From assembly GCA_020847515.1 (NCBI GenBank), contig JADLBW010000231.1, forward strand, positions 1-47,497: a DNA stretch of 47,497 nt. The letters are read 5' to 3'. Below the pieces are notes generated by a model that did no database searches, was not told where the DNA came from, and saw nothing but the letters and a program-made list of their open reading frames with translations. The translations under genes were made by a program, and so were the position numbers. Shown in pieces: positions 34,302-43,876 of this stretch; the stretch's first letter is position 1; each line of letters starts with the position of its first letter. The DNA is from Pirellulales bacterium (GTDB taxonomy: Bacteria; Planctomycetota; Planctomycetia; Pirellulales; Lacipirellulaceae).

Positions 34302-35798
34302 ATGGAAGTTCAACTCGGAGAGCGACAATACGACGAATCATCCTGGTGGTCGCGTCCCGCCGGCGCCCGGGACGTGCTGCAGATCGCGCTGCCGATGGTC
34401 GTCACGACGCTGTCGTGGACGCTGATGAACTTCATCGACTCGGCGATCCTGATGCAGGTGTCGCCGACGGCGATGACCGCGGCCTACTCGGCCGGCATTA
34501 TCTGGTTTGCGGCGCTCAGCCTGCTCTACGGGCTGTGTTCGTACGGCAGCACGTTCGTCGCTCAGTACCTCGGCGACGACCAACCGGAAAAGATCGGGCC
34601 GGTGGTCTGGCAGGGCGTGTGGCTAGCGCTAGCCTTCGTGCTGGTCATCCCGGCCGCGCAGGCGCTGGCCCCGCGACTGTTTGGGCTGTTTGGCCATGAG
34701 CCGCACCTGGCGGAGATTGAAACGCATTTTTTCCAGATCTTGTGCTACGGCGCGCCGGGGATGCTGGCGGCGCAATCGCTGGAGGCGTTTTATAGCGGCC
34801 GCGGCCGGACCTGGGTCGTCATGCTGGTCGACAGCGGCGCGGTGCTGATCAACCTGGCGCTGGCCTGCGTGCTGGTGCTCGGCTGGGGCGTACCGTCGTG
34901 GGGCGTGGGCGGCGCGGCCTCGGCGACGGTGTTCGCCCAGTGGTGTCGCGCGGCAATGTACGCGGGGCTGGTGCTGTCGCCCAGTAACCGCCGGCGCTTC
35001 GCAACGGCCGCCGTGCGACCCGACTATTCCCTGATTCGGCGGCTCGTTCGCTACGGCGGCCCCAGCGGCGTGCAGATGATGCTCGACGTGGGGGGCTTCG
35101 CCGTCTTCATGCTGCTGGTCAATCGGCTGGGGCTTGTAGAAGCGGGCGCCACGAGCCTGGCGTTCCGGGTGAGCCAGGTGGCCTTTATGCCGGTATGGGG
35201 GTTCGGCATGGCGACGGCCGTGCTGGTCGGCCAGCGCTTGGGCGAAGATCGGCCTGATTTGGCGGCCCGCGCCGCGCGTACGGCGCTGGGGCTGTGCCTG
35301 GCGTATATGGGAACGATTTCGCTGTTGTTCATCCTGACGCCAGGCATGTTCCTGCAAGGGTTCTTTCTCGACCACGCCGGCGAGACCGCCGACGCGGCGA
35401 CCGTTCGCGCGCTCACCGTCGAGCTCATGCGGTTCGTGGCCGCGTATAACCTGTTCGACGCGGCGGTGATCATCTTCGTCAGCGTGCTCCGCGGCGCCGG
35501 CGACACCCGGTTCGTCATGCTCGTGAGCATGTGCATGGCCTCGCTGTTGGCGGGCGGTACGCTCGCCGGCATTCTGGCCTTCAATATGAACGTCTACGGC
35601 GCGTGGTGGTACATCACCGTGTGGGTCTGGGGATTGGCGGCCGTGTACATCTTGCGATATCGCTCGGGCCGATGGCGCTCGATGCGGGTGATCGAGCAGG
35701 TGCATCATCATGGCCCCGCCCTGGGCGACGAAGGCGAGCCCGCGTGGGGCGACGGCCAGTCCGGCTCTGCCGAGAGCGCGTTTTGCCCGTTGGCCTAG
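34302..35798 (+). CDS. MATE-family multidrug efflux transporter
   Basis: The 498-residue protein has twelve predicted membrane helices in two halves of six. The first half begins ARDVLQIALPMVVTTLSWTL with FIDSAILMQVSPTAMTAAYS; the second begins LVRYGGPSGVQMMLDVGGFA and has WGFGMATAVLVGQRLGEDRP. This fits the MATE family of Na+- or H+-coupled drug and metabolite exporters, which use a conserved Gln/Asn/Gly pattern after the second helix. Substrates cannot be told. ATG 34302 is chosen; an in-frame GTG at 34194 would add 36 residues of low-complexity sequence. It ends 35 bp from the convergent large secreted gene. Confidence 0.93.
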   Translation: MEVQLGERQYDESSWWSRPAGARDVLQIALPMVVTTLSWTLMNFIDSAILMQVSPTAMTAAYSAGIIWFAALSLLYGLCSYGSTFVAQYLGDDQPEKIGPVVWQGVWLALAFVLVIPAAQALAPRLFGLFGHEPHLAEIETHFFQILCYGAPGMLAAQSLEAFYSGRGRTWVVMLVDSGAVLINLALACVLVLGWGVPSWGVGGAASATVFAQWCRAAMYAGLVLSPSNRRRFATAAVRPDYSLIRRLVRYGGPSGVQMMLDVGGFAVFMLLVNRLGLVEAGATSLAFRVSQVAFMPVWGFGMATAVLVGQRLGEDRPDLAARAARTALGLCLAYMGTISLLFILTPGMFLQGFFLDHAGETADAATVRALTVELMRFVAAYNLFDAAVIIFVSVLRGAGDTRFVMLVSMCMASLLAGGTLAGILAFNMNVYGAWWYITVWVWGLAAVYILRYRSGRWRSMRVIEQVHHHGPALGDEGEPAWGDGQSGSAESAFCPLA

Positions 35799-35833
35799 CA
35801 CAGCTCGCCAGGCGTGATGCGCCGCCAGCGAAG

Positions 35834-38800
35834 TCAGCGCAGAATGCGCGGCACTAACCCGCGGAGACGGCCGTTGAGCCCGGGGGGGGCCTTGTCGGCG
35901 ACCGCGGGGGGCGCTGCCGCCTCGGCCGGACGACTGGCCAGGCCGGCGGGCGGCAGGTACTCGACCAGGCGGCGCGGCCAATAGCCGTCGATCAGCCGTT
36001 CGCAATCCATGAACTGGTTTTCTTCCAGTGCGGTTTTGGCGGCGTAGAGACGTTTAGCGAGCGCCTCGCGCTGCGACTTGGGGAATCGTAGATCGTAGAG
36101 CCGAACGTCGTCGATCCAAGCCTGGCCGGCCCCGGCCAGATGGAATTGCACGCGCATCTGCCCGGCCGAGCCAAGCGGCAAATCGTCGATGGCGAATTCG
36201 CATTCCGTCCAATCCGAGCCGATTGCGCCGCCTCCTCCGAGCGACACGTAGCGTTGACGCCAAAGGCCGCCCGACTGGTAGTCCACCCAGGCGTAGAGCC
36301 GGGCCCCCGGCGCCATGTCGGCGGTGCGAGCACGGGCGCGCACCACTAACTGCCCCGTCGCGGGCAACGGGAAGAGCTGGCTCTGAATGGCTACGCCGAC
36401 GGCGTCTTCGCTCGTCAGGCGCAGCGCCCGTCCGGAGCCCGCAGCGATGTCGTCTGGCCGCAGTTCTTGGAGTTCGACGTTGCCTGCGGCCCCGACGCGC
36501 GGCTGCCAACCGGGCACTCGACCGTTTTCGCCGGTCAGCTCGAACTGCGGATTCTGCAATTGGTTGTACGGCCGTTCGGCATCGAGATTCTGCAAGCGCT
36601 GCTCGACGGCGGCGATGCGCTGGACGAGGTCGTTGCGGGCCGCCTCGTCGACTTCCAACGCCAGCGTCCCTACCTGCAGATTCGTGGATGCGTACCGGCG
36701 GGCAGCAAGGCTGTAGGCTGGTAGCGTAGCCGACCAGTATTGCTTGCCGGGCTCGAGCGGGCTTGCGGCGTCCGGCTCTTCGTCCGATCCCCCCAACTCT
36801 CTCCAAACGGTCGCCGTTTCGTTTTCAAGCGGCAGCTTTACCTTGGCGGGCCACGGCGATTCGTTCATCAGCAAGATGCTTGTCGCCTCGGCGTCGCGGT
36901 AGATGCGCAGCGTAACTGGCTGGCGGCGATCGGTGCGAACCTCCGCACTGGGGGGAGGCAAATGGCGCACCGCGCGCAGGGCTCGCGCGTAACGCTCGTT
37001 ATCGGCAAGGGGCCAACTTTCGGCGCCGCTGACCAGGACTGCAAAATCGCGCGCCGCCAGCGTGGAGACGAGCCACCGTCGCGAGGCGTCGCCGCTAGAT
37101 ACTGACGGACCATTCAGCAGAAGGCGCGTCTTGGCGGCGCCATAGGGGCTTTGCTCGTCGAACGACGGCAGCCGCCCACTGTGGGAACAATAGTAGAGCA
37201 GTTCGCCCGCCTGCGGAAACCTGGCAAACGCCTGATCGAGCTCCGGCGCTGAATTGACGCGGTCGTCGGGCGCAACCCAGTCGATCGACTCGACCGCGTC
37301 GAGCCGGCGAGGCCGCAGCAGCACGACGCCCGGCGTGGCCGCCAAACGACGGACGTCGACGCCGAGCTCATTGAGCACGGCATCCAGCGACGCGCGGCCG
37401 GCGACCGCCTGGCGGAGGAACTCTGCCGCGGTGCCGCCGGCGAACAATTCCTCCGTGCACAAGACCAGCTTGAGTTCCGGGCGCTCGCCGGCGAGACGCT
37501 GGGCAAAGGAGGCATAGAACGACGAAACCTGGTCGTTGCGCCACTTCACCCAAGCCGCTCGATGCGGCCCGAGCAATAGCGCGGCGCGGCGCTCGAAACG
37601 ATCGGGTCCGGATGCGCCGAGGCTGAGCTGCGCGTCGCGCTGAAATCGATCGATCGTCGCGTCATCCAGACCCCACGCGAGCCCGGGCAGAACGCCGTAT
37701 CCCTTGCCGTCCAGTTGCAGCGCAACGCCGCCGAAGGCGGGATGCTTGCCGTACCGCGCAACGAACTTATCTGCCAGGGCGAGCAGCTCGCGCTGCACAT
37801 CAGCATTGAGGAGATTGTAATACGGCGCGCCGACCGCGTTTGCATGGCGCTCGCTCCAAGAGACGCCGTCGCGGCCAACCCAGACGAACCCGGACGCCAT
37901 CGGGTCTGCGGGTCGTACGGCCTCGAGCGCCGGCAACGGCGCGGCCAACCGCCAGGCAGGAATCAGCCGCAGCCCGTGACGATCGAAGACACGCAGTATG
38001 AGCTCCAGCACGTCTTTTCGCAGTGGATCGGCCCCGCTGGCACACAGAGGCCCGGAGTCGTACCGCGGCGAACTGCCCAGGCCAGCGATCGGCGTAAGCG
38101 AACCGCCGGCGGCGGCGACCGACAGGACCGCTCCGTTGTAGCCGTCGGCCTGCAACTGTTGGGCGAGTCGGTTGGCGGCGTCGAGAAACGTTTGCCACGT
38201 ATCGACGCTCATCTGGCTCCCTTCGTCGAACTGTTCCGCGGCGCCGAATGCCTCCGCAAAGGCGGGCATCCCCAGATAGGCGGCGACAAGCCGCTCATCG
38301 CCCCGGGCCTCGGCGCCGGGCGCAGGCGCTACGGCGGCGGCGTCAGCAGTTTCGCTTGCGCTGCGGCGCAGCAGCCGAATCTTGCCGTAGGCGGCGCTAC
38401 GGGTTGCTGAACGATTCGCCAGCAAGAGAAGCGGAGACCTGGTCCGGGGCCAAAACACGATGCGATGCGTCTCGCCCCCATCCCCACTAGTCGTCGACGG
38501 CCGATCGCAATACACGCCGCAGGCGCGGCCGCCGCCGTTGACGTTGCCGGCGGCGTCGGGCTCGACGATCCTGGCCAGCAGGTGTTGGCGCTCGCTCTGA
38601 GGCAATTCGATTTCCACGGCGTGCGGTTCGCCTACTCGCCGAACGCTCAACTGGTAGGCTTGCCAGGCCGGCTCGTCGCCGGCCGCCGCGGGCACATGCT
38701 GCTTCGGCGGCAACTGCACATAACCAGCGAACCCCGGCGGATCGGCCGTCGGCTTGACGTTTCCAAGCGGGCGGAAATTACTCAGCGCGGGCAGCCTCTC

Positions 38801-39751
38801 CAGCGATAGATGAGCAAGCTTCGGCAGCCATGGCGAGCCGGTCGCGTCGGTTGGGTCGACGGAGTCAACCACCTCCCACTTGTCGACTAACCGCGGCTGG
38901 CGGCGATGGGGATCGACTACGACGAGGCCGATTTGTCGCCTTGCCAGATCTGTCGCGGGCTCCCAGGGCGCCAACCGCCCGGCGAGGCCGCCGTGGGGGC
39001 GCTTAGCGGTTAGCGTTAAGCGGAAAGCGCCTTCGGCTGCAGGCGCGGGGACTTCAAGTACAAGCGGACTGCTCGACTTGTCCGGGCAGGGCTGGGCGGC
39101 GTCCCACAGCCGTTCGCCGCCGGCCTGGGCGTGAAGCTCCGCCTCGATGGCGACGCCCGACGGTCCGCCCTCGACGTCGGCGAAAACCTCCAGCCGTAGC
39201 GTTTCGCCCGGCGAAAACACCAGGTGATCGCGTTGGATGTGCACGCGAAGCCGGTCGCCCGGAGCCCGCTCGACGAGCAGATAACTTCCCAATTCGTCGA
39301 GCGGCTTGTGTAGCTGCTCCCGGGCAAGCTGAGCCAGGGGCGCTTCGATTACCTGCGGATTGGGCGACTGACCGTTCTGCAGTTCGATCTTGACGACGGC
39401 CGCCTCGTCGCCCTCAGCGTAGACGTCGCAAGCGTCGAAATTGCGGGGCACAAGGGGCGCCACGACAATCCGCCCACCCTCCAGACGTACGGCGGCCGCT
39501 TCGTCGGGTTCCACGCCCAGGGGCTGCAGCGATTCGAACGACACGTCCTGGCCGGTAATCTGGCCGTGCCATGTCGACCGCGATTGCCCGCTGTTGCCCC
39601 AGGCAAACCGCAGACGAACTTTCAGGCTTTCGGCTGAAACACGCGCTGCGCATAGCGCTGCCAGAACAGCGAGCGCAACGGCCGCGCCGCGGACATAGGG
39701 CGCGCGACCAAACCGGCGCGTACCCGGACCTATTTGTCCGAAAAAAGCCAT
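35834..39751 (-). CDS. Large secreted glycoside-hydrolase-like protein with C-terminal binding domain
   Basis: The 1305-residue protein has a signal peptide at about residues 20-40 (cut near VSA/ES). Residues 45-480 are beta-rich with LRFAWGNSGQSRSTWHGQIT near the start. Residues ~510-850 look like a TIM barrel of the GHL10/DUF187 type: WQTFLDAANRLAQQLQADGY, RHGLRLIPAWRLAAPLPALE, DGKGYGVLPGLAWGLDDATI. Near 1110 the sequence LQNPQFELTGENGRVPGWQP opens a CBM4/9-like beta-sandwich ending QAWIDDVRLYDLRF. A glycan-degrading role is likely but a catalytic pair is not obvious. The C-terminus after about 1230 is helical, then Pro/Ala-rich. It is the largest gene here and stands alone, with 385 bp of empty sequence upstream. 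Confidence 0.75.
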   Translation of the reverse strand: MAFFGQIGPGTRRFGRAPYVRGAAVALAVLAALCAARVSAESLKVRLRFAWGNSGQSRSTWHGQITGQDVSFESLQPLGVEPDEAAAVRLEGGRIVVAPLVPRNFDACDVYAEGDEAAVVKIELQNGQSPNPQVIEAPLAQLAREQLHKPLDELGSYLLVERAPGDRLRVHIQRDHLVFSPGETLRLEVFADVEGGPSGVAIEAELHAQAGGERLWDAAQPCPDKSSSPLVLEVPAPAAEGAFRLTLTAKRPHGGLAGRLAPWEPATDLARRQIGLVVVDPHRRQPRLVDKWEVVDSVDPTDATGSPWLPKLAHLSLERLPALSNFRPLGNVKPTADPPGFAGYVQLPPKQHVPAAAGDEPAWQAYQLSVRRVGEPHAVEIELPQSERQHLLARIVEPDAAGNVNGGGRACGVYCDRPSTTSGDGGETHRIVFWPRTRSPLLLLANRSATRSAAYGKIRLLRRSASETADAAAVAPAPGAEARGDERLVAAYLGMPAFAEAFGAAEQFDEGSQMSVDTWQTFLDAANRLAQQLQADGYNGAVLSVAAAGGSLTPIAGLGSSPRYDSGPLCASGADPLRKDVLELILRVFDRHGLRLIPAWRLAAPLPALEAVRPADPMASGFVWVGRDGVSWSERHANAVGAPYYNLLNADVQRELLALADKFVARYGKHPAFGGVALQLDGKGYGVLPGLAWGLDDATIDRFQRDAQLSLGASGPDRFERRAALLLGPHRAAWVKWRNDQVSSFYASFAQRLAGERPELKLVLCTEELFAGGTAAEFLRQAVAGRASLDAVLNELGVDVRRLAATPGVVLLRPRRLDAVESIDWVAPDDRVNSAPELDQAFARFPQAGELLYYCSHSGRLPSFDEQSPYGAAKTRLLLNGPSVSSGDASRRWLVSTLAARDFAVLVSGAESWPLADNERYARALRAVRHLPPPSAEVRTDRRQPVTLRIYRDAEATSILLMNESPWPAKVKLPLENETATVWRELGGSDEEPDAASPLEPGKQYWSATLPAYSLAARRYASTNLQVGTLALEVDEAARNDLVQRIAAVEQRLQNLDAERPYNQLQNPQFELTGENGRVPGWQPRVGAAGNVELQELRPDDIAAGSGRALRLTSEDAVGVAIQSQLFPLPATGQLVVRARARTADMAPGARLYAWVDYQSGGLWRQRYVSLGGGGAIGSDWTECEFAIDDLPLGSAGQMRVQFHLAGAGQAWIDDVRLYDLRFPKSQREALAKRLYAAKTALEENQFMDCERLIDGYWPRRLVEYLPPAGLASRPAEAAAPPAVADKAPPGLNGRLRGLVPRILR

Positions 39752-40136
39752 ACCTTACCGCGACTGCGCAGACCCGCCGAGCCTGGCGCTGCGCCTATGC
39801 ACAACGACAGGCCGCAAGAAAATAGGCGCGGATTGTAGAACCGGCAACCGACCGCCGCCAGAGCATACCTTAAGCGACGCAAGTCCTTGACAAGCGAACA
39901 CTTACCGCTAAACGGCGGCCATCAATCCGGCGACGCCGGGCCATCGAGGTCGGGCCGTTCCGACGCCAGGAGCCGCTGTTAGCGCGCCATTGCCCACTCC
40001 GGCTTTCCAGAAGACGCTTCGCGCAGACCGGCGCGTGCTCGATTCGCGCCAGCGCCGCTAGCCAGCATGAACAAGCGCTATTCGCGGGCTACGCGCTGAG
40101 CATCTGGCTCGGTCGGCAGAGGCAGCCCCGGCCAAC
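39752..40136. other. Intergenic region, 385 bp
   Basis: It lies between the start of the 1305-residue gene and the 3' end of the sulfatase-like gene. A TTGACA lies at 39887 on the plus strand and a TACAAT at 39832-39837 on the minus strand, but neither has a convincing partner at 17 bp. No gene or repeat is supported. Confidence 0.35.
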
Positions 40137-41426
40137 TCAGCGGGCAGGCTTGATGAGATCGTCGTCTAACACGATAGCTTGCGCCGGCAGAGCGCTTCCC
40201 GAGCAAGGCGCCGCCTGATCAAGCGCTGCAAGCAACCGCGACGCCACGTCACCGCACCGGTCGGCCACTTCATTGACCTCCCAACGGTCGTCCGGCTTCA
40301 CGTACAGTTCAAGCTGACGAGCGGCGGTCACGCCAGACGCTTCGGCAGCCAGTCGGGGCGATTGCCGCAGCATCCAAGCGGGCGTGCGGATGGCACGCTC
40401 CCCGTCGTCCCCCGCGGCACACTTCCACGGCCGCAGAGAGGCGTCGATTGCCGGCGACGTATCGCCTCCAAGCTGATGCCAATTGTGCAGCATGGCGAGC
40501 ACCAGTTCCGGGCCAACTAAGTGCGGGCAGCGCGGCGGCGGATACGCGCGCGGGTCGCGGACCAGGCACGGTATATGGAGCAATTCGCTGTACAGGCTGC
40601 GGACGTCGCTCCCGACGGCGCCATGTTCGCCCAGCGCAAACCCGCGGCAGCCGACGAGCACGACCAGCGTACTGACAGCGAGTTGAAACTCATCGAGCGC
40701 TGTCAGCAGTCCGCCCAGACATTCATCCAGCACCCGAGCCTGGGCTGCGTATGCGGCTCGATACGCCAGAAGTTCATCGTGGTCTTTCACCTGGACGGCC
40801 GCGGGCGGCTGAAGAAATGTCGCAGCCGGCGGATCGCCTTCCTCGCGCAATTGCTCGCGCAGTTCGGCCGGAGCGTCCCAGCGTCCGTGAAGACCGCGCG
40901 CATGGAGCCAAAGCAAACGACCGTTACGCGGCTCAGCCGCTGAATGGCCGGCGCCCCACTGGGCCAATTCGTCTGCAGCAACGGCAAACAGCCGGGCCAG
41001 CTCGGTCTGCTCGACCGTCTGGGCGGTGGATGAGCTGCTCAGCTCCAGTAGGCGCACGTCGTTAAACGCGACTCGTTCGGCCAGAGCGGCTATCTCTGGA
41101 ACGTCGGTCAACACAACCGGCTGCACGCCGCTGGCGATGAGCAGCCGCGGCAACGTCGCGGAATCGCCGGGGGTTGCTAGCGACGAATCGCCAGTCCCGC
41201 GCGAATCGCGCTGTTCGCTCCCAGTCGGGGGCGTGGATGCCTCGCCGAGCCGCCAACATGCCGCGTAGAACTGGGCCAAATCGGGTCCAGGGCACCACAT
41301 CCAGTCGAGGACCTGCGCCTGGCTCGCCAGTTCGTCCATGGCGGGGGTCGGATACCAGGAATTGCCATAGGCCCCGAGGGCGGACGCCCGAAGTCCGTCG
41401 ATGGCAATCACGACTGCGTTGGGCAT
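40137..41426 (-). CDS. Degenerate sulfatase/alkaline-phosphatase-superfamily protein
   Basis: The 429-residue protein has the sulfatase fold opening MPNAVVIAIDGLRASALGAY with GNSWYPTPAMDELASQAQ. Where real sulfatases have CxPxR, whose Cys becomes formylglycine, this one has LAQFYAACWRLGEA, without the Pro and Arg. The second metal segment, normally with DHG, reads LVGCRGFALGEHGAVG, and the first Asp-Asp is Asp-Gly. It is therefore likely inactive as a sulfatase; it may bind rather than cleave, or use another mechanism. No signal peptide is present, which is odd for the family. The frame runs 29 codons further upstream without family character; ATG 41426 gives the usual first strand. The methyltransferase gene ends 87 bp before it on the same strand. 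Confidence 0.8.
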   Translation of the reverse strand: MPNAVVIAIDGLRASALGAYGNSWYPTPAMDELASQAQVLDWMWCPGPDLAQFYAACWRLGEASTPPTGSEQRDSRGTGDSSLATPGDSATLPRLLIASGVQPVVLTDVPEIAALAERVAFNDVRLLELSSSSTAQTVEQTELARLFAVAADELAQWGAGHSAAEPRNGRLLWLHARGLHGRWDAPAELREQLREEGDPPAATFLQPPAAVQVKDHDELLAYRAAYAAQARVLDECLGGLLTALDEFQLAVSTLVVLVGCRGFALGEHGAVGSDVRSLYSELLHIPCLVRDPRAYPPPRCPHLVGPELVLAMLHNWHQLGGDTSPAIDASLRPWKCAAGDDGERAIRTPAWMLRQSPRLAAEASGVTAARQLELYVKPDDRWEVNEVADRCGDVASRLLAALDQAAPCSGSALPAQAIVLDDDLIKPAR

Positions 41427-41513
41427 GACGAGCACTGTAACACGCCGCGCGTATGTCGGGAATCGTCGAAGGCGACGCCCGCTGCGCCGGGACTGGCGGC
41501 GCGACCAGGTCAA

Positions 41514-42737
41514 TTATGGCCCGCGGGGCGGTCGCCGCACGACGATCGCGATCTGCCGCTGTTCGATTCTGGTCAATACGATCGTCGCTTCATTGTCGCC
41601 GCGGAGCTTTAAGCGTTGGCGGAGCCGGTCGGGATCGACGGCCACGCCCCGTTTCTTGATTTCCACGCGACCGACGCCGCGACCCGCTAGATATTTAGCC
41701 AGATCGTGCGAGCGCATCGGCAGGCAATCTAGGACTTCGAAGATTTGCAGCAGCGAATCCCGCCAGGACGCGTCGCCGGTCAGGTACGCTCCGCCCCGTC
41801 CCAGCGTCGCCAGATTCCGCTCGTTGGCCAGCGCGCCAATCAATTTGGCGGCATGCAGCGACGGGTCAGGATCGAACAGAAATCGCCCTGGGGCCAGGGC
41901 GACTTCAGCCGCTGCCGCTGGTATGGCGGCGAAGCTGCTGCCGGCTGCTCCGTCGCCCGCCGGGATGATCGTCGCCCGCCGGAAGCCCGCATGGCGAGCT
42001 AATTGCCCGAACCAGACGACTGCCTGGCGGCACTCGCGACGGCTGGTGATCCACTCCGCCTCGCCGGCGGCGAGCCACGAGGGGGGAACCTGCGAAGCGG
42101 GCGCGAGTTTGACCGCTCCGTTTGCCGAGCGGGCTCGCCAGCGGTCGATGACCAGTTGGCTGGGGGAGAAGTGCTCGAGCGTCGTCGTTCGGGCGCCGCC
42201 GGCACGGCGATCGGGATCGACGTGCCAAGGCTCGTCGGCGTGCGGCGCACAGGCTGCGACATCGGCGGTCTGCGCCGCGAAGGACGCCTGTTCACTGACA
42301 ATCCGCCGCACGTTCGCGGCAGCCAGCAGGCTGGCGACGGCGGAACGATCGTAGGCGGTGCAGGGAGCTGCAGCGGCCAGCGCAAGTGCGTCGCCGCCGA
42401 TGCCGCAGCAATAGTCGTGTACCACGCCGCCGCTGGCGACCGACGCCAAGCGGGCTGCTTTATAACGGGCAATCCAGCGGTCAGTCGCTTGTTCCAAATG
42501 GACGGGCGTGAAGAACATTCGATCGGCGAAATCCCCAAACTTGGCAGCCGCGCGGCGCCGCAAATCGAGTTGCTCGACGACCAATTGCGCCCGCTCCTTC
42601 GGTAAGTTTCGACGCAGACGTTCAATCACGGCAAGCGCTGGGCGGGTATCAAGGGCGAGTTCGGCGAGTAGCGATGCCGCGTCCGAACTTTCAACGAGCC
42701 ATTGGTAGTCGAAGAACTCGGCCATGGAAGCTCGCAT
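41514..42737 (-). CDS. SAM-dependent methyltransferase with THUMP-like C-terminus
   Basis: The 407-residue protein has an N-terminal helical part (KERAQLVVEQLDLRRRAAAK), then FTPVHLEQATDRWIARYKAA and the SAM-binding motif VVHDYCCGIGGDALAL (about 106-121). PCTAYDRSA gives the acidic residue after strand 2. The C-terminus RGVGRVEIKKRGVAVDPDRL with LRQRLKLRGDNEATIVLTRI is a THUMP-like domain, suggesting an RNA substrate. Proteins of this class are annotated as class I methyltransferases of unknown substrate. ATG 42737 is chosen because GGAG lies 11 bases upstream; ATG 42725, four codons later, also fits. The sulfatase-like gene follows with an 87-bp gap. Confidence 0.85.
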   Translation of the reverse strand: MRASMAEFFDYQWLVESSDAASLLAELALDTRPALAVIERLRRNLPKERAQLVVEQLDLRRRAAAKFGDFADRMFFTPVHLEQATDRWIARYKAARLASVASGGVVHDYCCGIGGDALALAAAAPCTAYDRSAVASLLAAANVRRIVSEQASFAAQTADVAACAPHADEPWHVDPDRRAGGARTTTLEHFSPSQLVIDRWRARSANGAVKLAPASQVPPSWLAAGEAEWITSRRECRQAVVWFGQLARHAGFRRATIIPAGDGAAGSSFAAIPAAAAEVALAPGRFLFDPDPSLHAAKLIGALANERNLATLGRGGAYLTGDASWRDSLLQIFEVLDCLPMRSHDLAKYLAGRGVGRVEIKKRGVAVDPDRLRQRLKLRGDNEATIVLTRIEQRQIAIVVRRPPRGP

Positions 42738-42889
42738 TGCAACGGTTACTCCGCACGGCGCGAAGAACCTGACGGTACCCGTCCCGGCAAGTTGGCGGCC
42801 GCCGTTCGCCAAACGCCAGCCTGCGCGGCGCCGGCGCCGACGATGATAGATGGTTTGCAGTATCGCCAGTAGGCGCCGCACATTTGACG

Positions 42890-43867
42890 ATGATCCCCCG
42901 CAAGATGGCCATGCCGGTGCTTCTAGCCGCTTCCGCGGCTGGACCCTATGTTGCCAGCCATGCGCCCCAGTGGGCCGCGGGGACATCGGCCGCCGCGACG
43001 GAGGCGCCGGCCGGTAATTTCGCCCAGCCGACGGAGGGGTCGGCGGCCGGCGAGCATATGGGCCCTGCGTACCTCGGCGTCCCCCCGTCTGCCACAGCAG
43101 CGGCGACGACTGTGCCCGTCGCCGCGCCTGCCACGTCGCCGATAGCGGCGCCGACTGCTCGACCAGGCGGGAGCAGTTACTCGATCGGCGAAGTATTCCG
43201 CTTCGATGTTACGAAGCAGTGGGTTTACCAGCGCTGGGCCCGCAAGTCGACGGCGTTGGCCGATCTTGACCTGTTCGGCGTCCGCGTGCCGCTGGTAACC
43301 GGGACGGCGCTCTACGATCTGGCCGGTTCGCTGACCTACTTTTTCGGCCCCGACGGCCGGGTTAAACGGATTTCCTTTCAGGGGAAGACAGGCGATACGA
43401 CTCAGGTAGTAAGCCTGGTCGTGCAGCACTACGGCCTTCAGGCGCAACGTACCGTGGTCGCCGGCGAACAGTTGTTCCAACTTCGGGACGGCGACAAGCT
43501 GATCAGCGAGTTGTGGACCGTGCCAGCCCCCGTCCTCTGGTCTAATTCGCCGCACGAGAGTTTCCGCGTGGAATTGGAACTGCAGGACCCCGCTGCGGCG
43601 CGGCCATTAGCCTCCCGCGCGTCGGCAATTGTGGCGCCGCTGGGCCAGACGACTACTACATCTAGCGTTACCAGCACCGGACCTACGGCGACGAATCCTA
43701 CCGCCGCGAGCACGGGCCAATCCGCCCCGCCCACGAAAGGAGCGGCGGCCGCAGAATCCGCCGCGACCGACGACGCCCCGCTTGGCTGGAAGGCCCTCTT
43801 TCCCCGTAGCCGTACTCCCAAGGCCCAGATTCGCAACCTGGACCAGCGAAATCTTTATCAATGGTAG
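42890..43867 (+). CDS. Exported protein of a planctomycete-type family
   Basis: The 325-residue protein has a hydrophobic start (MAMPVLLAASAAGPYVASHA, signal or anchor) and then about 70 residues rich in Ala, Thr and Pro. Residues ~98-225 form a compact domain: SYSIGEVFRFDVTKQWVYQR, DLFGVRVPLVTGTALYDLAG and LTYFFGPDGRVKRISFQGKT. Another low-complexity stretch follows, and the end reads AQIRNLDQRNLYQW. This layout recalls a planctomycete-specific family, possibly DUF6690, but this could not be checked. ATG 42890 is preferred over the TTG at 42884. It is divergent from the methyltransferase gene, sharing a 152-bp promoter region, and is followed 9 bp later by the GNAT gene. Confidence 0.72.
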   Translation: MIPRKMAMPVLLAASAAGPYVASHAPQWAAGTSAAATEAPAGNFAQPTEGSAAGEHMGPAYLGVPPSATAAATTVPVAAPATSPIAAPTARPGGSSYSIGEVFRFDVTKQWVYQRWARKSTALADLDLFGVRVPLVTGTALYDLAGSLTYFFGPDGRVKRISFQGKTGDTTQVVSLVVQHYGLQAQRTVVAGEQLFQLRDGDKLISELWTVPAPVLWSNSPHESFRVELELQDPAAARPLASRASAIVAPLGQTTTTSSVTSTGPTATNPTAASTGQSAPPTKGAAAAESAATDDAPLGWKALFPRSRTPKAQIRNLDQRNLYQW

Positions 43868-43876
43868 CCTCCCGCT

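Noticed and set aside
34629..36005. 458-residue minus-strand frame spanning MATE and the next gene
   Set aside because: Low complexity, Arg/His/Gln-rich, and it runs across two well-supported genes.
39880..39900. TTGACA as a strong plus-strand promoter
   Set aside because: No -10 element at suitable spacing and no plus-strand gene downstream.
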